A DNA stretch of 29,448 nt from Daphnia carinata. Its lineage: Eukaryota; Arthropoda; Branchiopoda; Diplostraca; Daphniidae. Position numbers and translations under genes: made by a program. Below the pieces are notes generated by a model. The model made no database searches. It was not told where the DNA came from and was given only the letters and a program-made list of their open reading frames with translations. This document shows positions 10,224 to 19,144 of this stretch, piece after piece. The stretch is taken from positions 1-29,448 of the forward strand of contig NW_026712554.1 of NCBI RefSeq assembly GCF_022539665.2. The letters run 5' to 3'. How positions within the stretch are numbered: position 1 is the first letter of the stretch; every line of letters starts with the position of its first letter.

Positions 10224-11904
10224 TTAGAAGACAAATAAAAAAACTGATCTTAAGTTAAACCCCCTCACATTATTATTTTTTTCCTTATCCTTACAATGGC
10301 GCAGCAAAGCTTGGACCACCTTGATGGCATCTTGCTCGGTAATCATTGGTTGAGTCCTTTTCGCGGCCACTATAATTGAAAATATTACATACTATTAAAA
10401 TTAATTACTTTAATTTTTTATACTTATAATGGATTTTCCGATATTCGTAGCGGAGAGGCATTCATTTCCTCTCTGTCCAAACCAACTGAAGTGCTTCCCA
10501 ACATCCTTTGTGAATAAGCGCCGTGTAATAAGCCGAACGATGGTTTTTGCGTCGTGACCACCAATCCCGATAAGATGAATGTTCTAAAAATAAAATTGCC
10601 ATAATTAAACGTATGTATTACTTATAATTATAAATAAACTTACCAAGCATTTTTTAATACAGGGTTTGTTGAGTTCTTCGTTAAACTTCTTAAACTCCTC
10701 CATTGTGGTTAGAGGCAGCGTTTCCAAAAATTCTTCGTTTTGGTCAGTTTCGATATCCTTTTGTTTCAGAGCCGACTCTATATTGTTGAGTCGGTCTAGA
10801 ACGGCCATTCCTACGGAGCTTTGGTCTCGCATTTCATGTGAAAGAGACACTATCCCGCGATGAACAAATTCATCGCGAGATTCTACATTACAAAAAAGTT
10901 GCTTTAAAGTAACGGACGGAATTAAAAATTTAAAAAACATATACCACCATGAGTTTTAGCAATTCGGTGCCGTCGGTTGTTGGCTCCGTTTCCAGTGGGC
11001 ATCAATAAGGGGCTGTTTGAAGTTGTTGACATGTAATTTCCAGACGTGTTCGAAACGTCTGAAGAATTACCATTTCCCCTGCAGCCTACATAATAAACAA
11101 CAAAACAAATATTGAAATCCCAAACAAAAACAGAATGTATAAGTTAGGATAGTTAATATTACCTTTATTATTTCTCAACTCTTTTTCCTGACTACTATAG
11201 AAATCCCTGTCATTATCATCAACTACGAAAGGTGTAAATTCGTGTAATGAGGATGCAGGTCGCCTAACTGGGGTGCCTTATTCAAAAATAAACAAAGTAA
11301 GTCTAATACTGAAGCGGAACTGGGGGGAAAACTGATTAAAAAGATTATTTGTTTTCTTATTTATGTGAATTTTATTTAATAATTACCTATAGAAGATGAA
11401 AGACAAAAAGAAGATGGAGGAGGAGGAGGTGGTGGGGACTCGTCTTCGGACTCATCACTCAATATTGGAACGGAAGTTCTTTTCAAGGGGGGTTTTGTTC
11501 GGGCTAAACTGCTGTTGTCAAAAATTTGTTTAGCTTTCCTGGCGCTCCTACTGCGCTTGTCCTTCTCCGAATCAGTAGTTATAATTTCTTCCATTTCTAA
11601 GGCCTTTTTCTCATTGCGCCGTGCTTCTTGATATGTATCTAAAGGACATGTTACGTTTAAAAATCAATAATAATTGAAAAAAGGATCGCTATGTAATCTA
11701 GAACAGAATACCCATACCGAAGCCTTTTCTAACACGGGCAGGGTGCTTTTCCCATTTCTCCCTATCTGGTTCATACCCTAACTCAATGAACTTTGTTAAG
11801 TCTTTGCACTTTGGAGGCCACCAACAAACTTCGCCGTCAAACCACGATATGGGCACCGTTGTAACCCATGGTTCTTCGGTGCCTTCCAAAATAAGGAACT
11901 TCCC
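10224..11904 (-). CDS. DUF4806-domain protein, seven-exon gene (best copy)
   Basis: Exons on the minus strand are 11904-11718, 11638-11387, 11276-11163, 11085-10948, 10882-10644, 10583-10424 and 10369-10224. All have GT-AG borders and compatible phases, giving about 411 residues to the stop at 10224-10226. The first exon holds the N-terminal module (VTTVPISWFDGEVCWWPP). The second holds an EAR-basic stretch and a proline run. Exons 5-6 hold DUF4806 (LPLTTMEEFKKFNEEL, then IGIGGHDAKTIVRLITRRLF and FSWFGQRG). The domain's biochemical function is not known to me. Proteins of this two-module type are common in arthropod repeats and may bind DNA or partner a transposase. The first exon has no ATG. 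A 5-codon exon (MESQT) at 15425-15411 fits in phase and would make 416 residues, with the transposase lying inside that intron. All exons are open in this copy. Confidence 0.75.
10856..10877. other. Perfect hairpin inside DUF4806 exon 5
   Basis: CGCGATGAA and its reverse complement are separated by CAAA, just after the exon's acceptor. Copy III keeps it (25755-25776); copy I has lost it. It may simply reflect codon content. Confidence 0.5.
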
Positions 11905-12110
11905 CTACAAAAACAAACATTTGCATTTTGGCTGAAAAAAACTATACTACGATTCATATGTAAACCTATATTGTAACATTTAGAACATACGTTTGTAATC
12001 GAATACAAACTTAAGAATTAATCAAGTAAAAAAGAAAATCTCGCAAATGTACTAATGAAGAAAAAAAAAAAATTGCGGAAACTGAAAGATGCCATGCTGA
12101 AGAAGCGAGA

Positions 12111-14221
12111 TTAAGCATGTTCTTCCATGGCAAGTGGAAAAACTGCAAAAGAATTCTCAATATCTATCCCATTGCCTTTAAAAGTCGGCAATCTTACTGC
12201 TTTAAATTTAATTTGATTCAAAGGCAATGCTTTTGACCTTGGGCAAGGATCTCCGACGATAAAAATGTTATATGAAGAAGAAGCTAAAGGATACGAAAAC
12301 AAATCAATTTTACGGCGAAATTTTCTTCCCACAATGAAATCCCCTTCCTGGTTTCTTATTATATTGTCAATCAGGACGAGAGACAAATCTTTAAGAAAGA
12401 CACAATTATCTGGTGCCTTGCAGCTAAGAAACCAGGGGCCTAACCGCATTTCTTTGTATTCTACGGTTACTTTAAAATTATGTGGTACAGGGCCGCTATC
12501 GTGTTGTACTCGAAAACAACGGTGACGGAGATCGAATTCCAGTTTCTGGGGGTTGAATTTACATTTACAATTTCAAGTAGGCGCTTTACTACTTGCTGTA
12601 AAGCTTGATTAGACTTACGCAAAAGTTTTTTTAATTTTTGAAGAAAATTTTCAAATGGATAGGCTGAAAAATTTGGTAACGATCCAAAGCGCAACACATC
12701 GTCGCACAGGTGTACCAAATTGTGAACATTAAAAGACAGAAAATACGCCCCATAAACTTCTTTACATTCATTAACGAATAAATGTAGAAGTTGCCTAGCA
12801 TATTCATTATGCAAAACGCACAGACTGTTTGAAGAAAGAATTCGCACGGCGACATGGAAAACAAGGAAGTTGTTGAAGGACCGAATTGGCAAAATACCAG
12901 CAAGGACAACAGGGCCGACATAACTGTTGAAAAGTCCGAATTCCGTGGCCTTCCATCTATCTATAAATTTTAAAGATCTGGCTTTTCTAGCGAATTCCCT
13001 AGGTATATATTCTCTTGTTGCTTCTAATCTATAGCTAATGGATTCAAGCAAAATTCTAGACAGCCTAGTTTCCAATGGACCACGAATCCAAGTCAGAAGC
13101 AATTTCCGAGTTACACCTAAATCTATTAAATGCATCGGATCATTCGGGAAATCAAAAACCATGTCAATCTCAATATTTTCTAAAATTGAATCACCATTGT
13201 GATGCTCCTCGTGAATGCGGTTGCGAAAAGAATAATTAGTTCGAAGATCCGAGTCATTTTCCAAAAAAACCACCCTTCCTTCATAATCGCCCTGTTGGAT
13301 ACACTTTGAACACCCAAAATACGCCGTGTGACTTTTAATATTTAATATGTATGAACGCGCAGGTGTGTCGCATATGAAAGATGACACGCGAAAGCTATGA
13401 TGACGGTCCTTTAATGAAAATCCACTTTCCATAAGCGTTCCTGTTTCGGCAACAAAATCAGCAAGATACTCATTACAAAAAAGAGGCTTTGCGCTTCCAT
13501 GGTAAAGACCAATTAAAAACACACGCCTGCATTTTACGTTATTAATCATTCCCAGAATAGGCCAAAATTGATCCCCACTACTTTTGGAAATAGGAAGCCC
13601 ATCTATATTTACAAAAATTTCAACTGTTTCTGGAATGTGTCTTGCATTAACGCAAAGTAGAACCATTTCAATACCTTTTTGTATTCCAAAGTGGTAATAA
13701 TTTCCTGGAGTAAGATTTTTTACCGGAACCTTACGAGGTGTCTTTATCAAAGTTCGGCAAGATTTCGGAAAGTTCATACCCCATGAAAACAAACGAAAAA
13801 TTGCTAAAAGAGCATCAACTGCATTTTGATTAATTCCCCAGGTAACTGCCCATAAAGCAAATAATTCGCGAAAGTTGGGAACCCCTTCTTCCTCACTACT
13901 TTCTTCCACCTCGTCAGCGCTAGATATGCCTACAATCTCAATGTCATCATCACTGAAACCGTCTTCAGCGTCCGTCGATAACGGTGAACCGTCACTAAAA
14001 ATTTCATTTACATTTAAATTTTCATCCCCTACGCAACTGACAAAATCTTCAGCTTCCTCTGTATCACCGCTATTATCGTTAAAGTCAACGACATCAGAAG
14101 AACTACTTGAATAGGCAGCATCAAAATCTGCATCATCATTAAGTTCCCGGATGTATTCCATATCTTCGCGTACTCTTTTCCTCTTATATCTAGCACTATA
14201 TGGTCGATAACGGGAATTCAT
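12111..14221 (-). CDS. DDE transposase, EnSpm/CACTA-like (tentative), with one frameshift
   Basis: A true ATG (14219-14221) opens a 584-codon frame to 12467. The C-terminal part of the protein continues in another frame through VTVEYKEMRLG and APDNCVFLKD to the stop at 12111-12113. Visible features in order are a basic start, an acidic low-complexity region (about 20-113), then the catalytic core. The core has IDGLPISKSSGDQFWP (candidate Asp207), CDTPAR (Asp285), a C304-x2-C307 pair, DPMHLIDLGVTRKLLLTWI (361-379) and SAYPFENFLQKLKKLLR (candidate Glu524). The APDNC tail is typical of the same animal transposase group. Assignment to the EnSpm/CACTA superfamily is from memory of these motifs; no CACTA termini were found. 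The frame changes between about 12570 and 12520; removal of a 23-nt GT...AG stretch would restore it. The protein cuts and joins element ends in the nucleus if active. Of the three element copies, only this one keeps a nearly complete gene. Confidence 0.75.
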
Positions 14222-14249
14222 TTTAATATAAAACGATTTTATATTAAAA
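14221..14249. other. 29-bp A/T palindrome at the transposase start codon
   Basis: A 13-nt arm (ttttaatataaaa) and its exact inverted copy are separated by CGA, directly abutting the ATG. It is conserved at 27904-27932 in copy III although the gene there is destroyed. It could be a protein-binding or mRNA leader hairpin. Confidence 0.6.
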
Positions 14250-15165
14250 TAATTCTAACAAAAGCTTGGTACTGAAGGAAAGCATCGATAATGTACGGAA
14301 GTATTAAAAATAACAAAAAGCCTAACTGTGAAAAGGCAAAGGAGACAAAAACAATAATCAATTGGAAAAAGAATAAGAAATAACCAAAGCGTAAAAGCGG
14401 CCTGACGAAGCCGTTTAAAGAATGGTTTGAAAAAATACCCCAATCAACACCCACGAGAAAAAAAAAAAAAAATTAATTTCGCATAAGCAGAAATCAATTG
14501 CCAAAAAGAGTTGTAAGGGAATAGCAATCTGAAGCGGATTGAAGAAAAATTAAAAGGCGCTTGGTAAAGCACCGTGAGAACACCCGCAAAAAAAGAGAAA
14601 AAAAAATGATTAACTGATCTTGCATAAGCAAAGATCAATTGCCAAAAAAGTAGTAATAAACAGCAAAGATTGAAGCCGTCGGAAAAAAAGGTTTCAAAAA
14701 TGTAAAAACGAAAAGAAAAGGAAACAAAAAAATTTATCTAATCACGCAAAAGCAAAATCATTTGCCAAAAGAGTGATAAAAAACGGAAAAGCATTTCAAG
14801 CGCCATAAGAAAAACTGTTAAAAACTTCGTTGTTAAAAGCGCCCTACCAGCACCAGCGAAAAAAAAAAGAAATTTAAGTAAAGAATAAGGAGAAAAAATT
14901 AAGAAAGAACTAAAGCATTAGAACGGCCTGAGGAAACAATTTAAAAAATTGCCAGGCAAAGCCCCCTGCCAAAATCGACAAAGAAGAAAAAAAAAAGAAA
15001 AAATTTAATTAGTAAGACGTAAGTTAAGTCCAGTTGAAAAACCATAAAAAGAATGAACAAAAGCATTAAGTTGTGTGAAGAAAGAAGGCAATTCATTGCA
15101 TTTGAAAAAGTAGCATACATAATTTCCATATATAATTAAATAACTACCGCAATTATTTCTAATCC
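14250..15165. other. A-rich tract upstream of the transposase, no gene seen
   Basis: This is the counterpart of 746-1589 without the local duplication. The plus strand is A-rich; Phe-rich minus-strand frames are shadows. If the first exon at 15411-15425 is real, this is intronic or leader sequence of the element's transcript. A short palindrome ttgccaggcaa is present near 14949. Confidence 0.5.
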
Positions 15166-15387
15166 TAGTCGGCCTATGTCCCGACTAAGATATTCATCTA
15201 ACTGAAGGTCCACTGACCATGGCCAGACAATTGGTTTCACGACGACACTGTGAAACCAATCCCGATACCTGTGCCCATTGAGGTGACAAGTCTCAATGCC
15301 CTTAAACTTATAGTAACAATGTCAGCACTCGGACCGTTGCCTATCCGTCCCGAGCCTGATACACTGTGTCTGGGATCGGCCCAGCAC
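15166..15387. other. Multi-hairpin block, copy II (candidate structured RNA)
   Basis: The five stems seen at 1590-1813 recur. Here the fourth-listed features improve: CATTGAG/CTCAATG is a perfect 7-bp stem, and the last stem is GTG-CTGGG/CCCAGCAC with only one bulged base, because a C in copy I is T here and pairs with A. The block begins about 23 nt inside the intron that would follow the GTAAGT donor at 15410, so in a minus-strand transcript it would be intronic or 5' leader RNA. Confidence 0.5.
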
Positions 15388-15410
15388 TAGTAAAATGAAT
15401 AATTACTTAC

Positions 15411-15425
15411 GGTTTGAGATTCCAT
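15411..15425 (-). other. Candidate first exon (MESQT) with GTAAGT donor, copy II
   Basis: ATG at 15423-15425 is followed by four codons and a consensus donor AACC|GTAAGT in phase 0. The first recognisable DUF4806 exon (starting 11904) also begins in phase 0, giving MESQT-GKFLILEG. Transcript evidence is absent; the short coding length makes the call weak. Confidence 0.35.
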
Positions 15426-15467
15426 ATGAATAATCCAAAATGTGAAGGGGCCTCAGTAGGAACAGAG

Positions 15468-15670
15468 GCGGGCAGCTAGGCAGGAACAGCGCGGGCAGCT
15501 AGGCAGGAACAGCGCGGGCAGCTAGGCAGGAACAGCGCGGGCAGCTAGGCAGGAACAGCGCGGGCAGCTAGGCAGGAACAGCGCGGGCAGCTAGGCAGGA
15601 ACAGCGCGGGACGCTGGGCAGGAACCAAACGGGCAGCCGGCCAGGAACAGGGGGGACCGCTGGACAGGTC
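15468..15670. repeat. 23-bp GC-rich minisatellite, copy II
   Basis: Six perfect head-to-tail units gcgggcagctaggcaggaac-agc start at 15468, 15491, 15514, 15537, 15560 and 15583. Degenerate units (gcgggacgctgggcagg...) follow to about 15670. It lies immediately upstream of the candidate minus-strand start at 15425. Copy III has only two to three units. Confidence 0.9.
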
Positions 15671-16318
15671 CGACAGAAGCACTTACGCAGAGAAAACAAT
15701 CGGGATCGACACTGTTAACACTAATTCGTAAGACGGCAGTAGCCCACAGTTAACAGAAGCACTAAATCAGTCGCTAACGAGAAAAGTTTCTAACGCGATG
15801 AAGTTCACTAAGTGTTACACAAAAAAATCCTGAAACAGCACACGCACGGCACGAACAATAACCTTCACCATAAACAACTCAACAATGACTGGCTGAAATT
15901 CTGAATCCGCATGCGAAAATTTGGAAGTCGAAACTACCATTATTTGCCATTTTAGTAGTCTTTCCCTAAACACTGGTGAATAGTTTCTTCTCAAAAATCC
16001 TTTTATAGAACAACTTCCTTTATTGAAACAGTTTTTTACACGGAGATAGTTTAAATATTACTGTAAGTTTGTAAAGTCTGTTTCAAATAATAATTGCGAA
16101 TTACTTAAAAAAACAACAAAAAAAATATGGCAAACATTGGGTAACCTGTCGATGCTAAACTTCGATTCAGTTGACGAATGGCGAGTGTTAACGATACGTC
16201 TGCGCTAGTGAAACAGCAAAAGGATACCAGGCAAGTTAACATTTACAGTAGTTTATTTCGCTTAACGTAACATTTTTCTTATATTTAGATATCAGAGGTC
16301 GACAGTATATACTTAGAG
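15671..16318. other. A/T-rich spacer, no gene seen
   Basis: It would be the upstream flank of the minus-strand element transcript. No convincing terminal inverted repeat or CACTA end was found, so the element border cannot be placed. Confidence 0.45.
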
Positions 16319-16420
16319 ATGAATGGGATTATTTACAACTGCTCCCTTCCAAATGATGAAGAAGTTCACTTCAGAATTGCCATTGAAAAAGTATTTTTAA
16401 ACATTGTGCATTATTTGGAG
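16319..16420 (+). other. Possible small exon of unknown gene, copy II
   Basis: This is the second copy of the 34-codon frame at 2639-2740 (begins MNGIIYNCSLPNDEEVHF), again ending at a GTAACG donor-like site. Its origin is unrecognised. Confidence 0.25.
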
Positions 16421-16742
16421 GTAACGTTCCATTCAATATGCCTGTATTAATATCATTTAAAAATACCTTTTAAAGCTGTTTGGTTTAATTAGGGCCCAAA
16501 AGATATTTTGTATTCCTATTATTGATGTTGTGGCTCCCCGAGCCAAAATAATCCCAAAATGAAGCAGAAATTTGCACTCCACACAATTGGTGAGTTCAAC
16601 GAACAGTTTCATTAACATATACGTTTCAGTAAATACTTACTTGTTCTTTTTTAAGGTATCGATGGGATTCTTGGTGGTAAATGGTTACCTAATATTCCTC
16701 GTTTTCATCAAACAACTCAAACAATTCTTGGAACAACTCAAA

Positions 16743-17027
16743 CAACCACACGATCACTGTGTAAAACCGCTAATGACTGAGGTTGCTACAATTAATAAAA
16801 AATTTCTCTAGTTTTATCCTTTAAATTTTTAAAATATTCTACAGTTGCTGAAACGGATCCTGAATGGCAACAAGCAAGTTAAACAGGCAGCTTGTTCAGC
16901 TTTTTCCACTCTTGAGGAAGAAGCATGCACAGAATTAGTACCTTACTTGGGCTTTATTCTGGAAACGGTTGTCTACGCTTTTAGCAAATATCAGCATAAG
17001 AACTTACTGATTATTTACGGCGCTATC
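16743..17027 (+). pseudogene. Transportin exon fragments, copy II
   Basis: It is nearly identical to 3062-3346. The KPLMTE piece ends at 16781, a 63-nt intron follows, and the second piece ([12 protein letters not shown] to [14 protein letters not shown]) starts at 16845. In both copies the aspartate expected in the conserved YDAI word is glycine, so the fragment carried this change before it was duplicated. No further HEAT repeats are present on either side. Confidence 0.75.
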
Positions 17028-17086
17028 CGCTATCCGATTTCAGCTGGAAAAAGAAAGAAAAACGTTAAAAAAATGAATTTTTGGCC

Positions 17087-18527
17087 ATGACCATGGACAC
17101 CCCGACTTCTTTCGTTACAGAGGCCAGTAGCGTCAGCAACGATTCGGCTTTTGTATCGCCGCTCAATACGCCGATATCGGTTAACCGATCGCGCCATAAT
17201 TCAGCCTCTAATCTGCTGGTCAATCGAGTTCGTCACTGATCCGGAGCCTCAATTACAGTCCGTCACACGCCATATGCAACGCCTTCTCTGATGAATCACG
17301 GTCAAGATGGACTGTTTAATGCCTCTGTGCGCTCACGTCACAGTTCCTGTGGATCACCTTCATTGCCTCGATCCGCACCTCTGTCGCTTCTCGTTCAATC
17401 CTTCCCGCAACAGGTAAAAAAACAAAACACGTTTATTCATATATGACGTCATACCTAAAATTGCTCCCCCACATATTAGACGGAACCAAGAGGAAGTGAG
17501 CGCATCTGCAAAGATTTGCGTCAACGCCATGTTTCGGCCAGCGTAGTTCTGGGTTTGAGTCCTCACCAAATATCCGCTTCCGGCCTAGTCCAGACCACGC
17601 TTAACAATGCTGTGCCACATCTATGGGGTAGCGACCCACTCGCCCAAGAGATCGAGGGTCTTCTAGATTCAGCTCCGAGCATTGTCAATGACTCGGTCAT
17701 GAATCGCTCACAGTCTGTCCCGCCTCACCGCATGTTCCAGCAATTCCAGTCTCAAGGTATCACCAGATATGAAACTGATCGCAACCCCACTGTAAGTCAT
17801 GTCTCGTACGGTCGTATGGTAGTTGGACAAGGCTATGCGACCGCGTCGCAACCCAGCACGCCCTTCGCTTGCGGCAGCAGGAATTCCACGTACAACGCAT
17901 CCGCCACCAGCAGCCCGTACAGCTACACGGCCACGCCCGTACCCGCCGAATGGAACGATTTCAATTCGAATGCCAACAATGGTGAATTCAAATCAAAAGA
18001 GAATTGTATTTTTTTTTTACGTAACTGATCCTCTTGTACCCAAAGGCGATGCAGGAACGGAGGGCTTCGTTCAGCTCGATGCTGCCCAACAGGAGTTGGA
18101 AAACTTCCACGAGATCATTAGCGAAGTCTACGCCAACAATCATCAGGAATTGGCTCCGTGCCTCGATGGATTGGGTGCGGAAGCCTTGCAAGATCCTTCT
18201 TCCGCCAATTTTTCCCAAATTAATTTTCAAGGATCTAATTCTGGTATGTTTATCTGACCTTCTTTGGATTGGAAGTGTTATTGTAATTAATTTATTTTGA
18301 ATGCAGCCGTAACCAATATGGATTCCGATCTTTCGTTCAGTTGTTCGGACAATGGCGATGGCTACCCTTTGTCGGCGTTGAGCGATTCCGTGACACTACC
18401 GGGATTGTTGGATCCAGAAGATTTGGCCGCAACTCTGGTAGCTTTGAAAGAAGCTCCCGAATTGAATCGACTGGTCCAGGATGTGGCCGATGGGCAGCAG
18501 TCTGTCGCTTTACCACAAGGCATGTGA
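17087..18527 (+). pseudogene. C-terminal part of an RFX7-like transcription factor (tentative), copy II
   Basis: Exons are 17087-17413, 17480-17981, 18046-18243 and 18307-18527. This copy lacks the 4-nt insertion of copy I, so exon 2 is open through GSDPLAQEIEGLLDSAPS, MNRSQSVPPH and TPVPAEWNDFNSNANN into the acidic C-terminus. It still has the shared TGA in exon 1 (just after VNRVRH). The AG acceptor before exon 1 seen in copy I is lost (ttttagg became tttttgg). The reading frame after the stop remains protein-like (SLMNHGQDGLFNASVRSRHS), which indicates a recent single nonsense change rather than old decay. The intact source gene should lie elsewhere in the genome. The RFX7 assignment rests on motif style only. 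Confidence 0.55.
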
Positions 18528-18990
18528 ATCAACGCACCTATACTGAAGATCCCCTAGTCCAGTCAGCCGCTCTCTCTCCTGCTCAACTCTTGATTTACTC
18601 TTTTTTTCATTCTCTATTTTTTTTAATGAGTTTAATCCATTGCATCCCAACGCATTGAAAAAAGAAACTAAAAAAAACAACTAATTCTTACAGTAGTAAT
18701 ACTAACTTAACAATTATTATTTTGTCAATAAATTAACAGGCTAGTATGCAGCAATCCGATCAAAAACAATGTGTTACGTAATGTGTTTAACATTTTATCA
18801 TGTCATTTGCCGTGGTCTAATTTTTAATAAAAAAATTTTTTCTACGAGAGTTCAATTTTATAACGGACATTTTTATTACATTATATATTAAATCCTTTTC
18901 GAAAACGATTTAAAACATGGTTTAAATTTTTTTTAACAACGTTTATTTAGAAAAAAGAAAAAATATTTGAACTCCTATTTGCTGTTGTAG
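18528..18990. other. A/T-rich 3' flank, no gene seen
   Basis: Near-identical to 4850-5310, with an AATAAA near 18728. Confidence 0.5.
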
Positions 18991-19130
18991 GGACGTCCTC
19001 AGGATTTTGTTTTGGCACCTCCACCGGGCTTCAAATTCTAATAGCCGACGGACATCCATGGAACAACCCGATATGGCACAGGATATCTAACGGATGTTCG
19101 GATCCCAGTCGGACATCCGACGGCAGAGAT
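18991..19130. repeat. Left inverted arm, GGACATCC-type repeats, copy II
   Basis: Near-identical to 5311-5450, with only a few substitutions (for example ttggcacc for ttggaacc). Confidence 0.6.
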
Positions 19131-19144
19131 GTGCTATGTGGGTA
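19131..19144 (+). repeat. 14-bp inverted repeat, left side of array 2
   Basis: GTGCTATGTGGGTA is the exact reverse complement of 24770-24783. Confidence 0.9.

Noticed and set aside
15790-16250. CACTA-type terminal inverted repeats
   Set aside because: Several cacta words occur, but no matching inverted partner was found at the other side. The element ends remain unknown.
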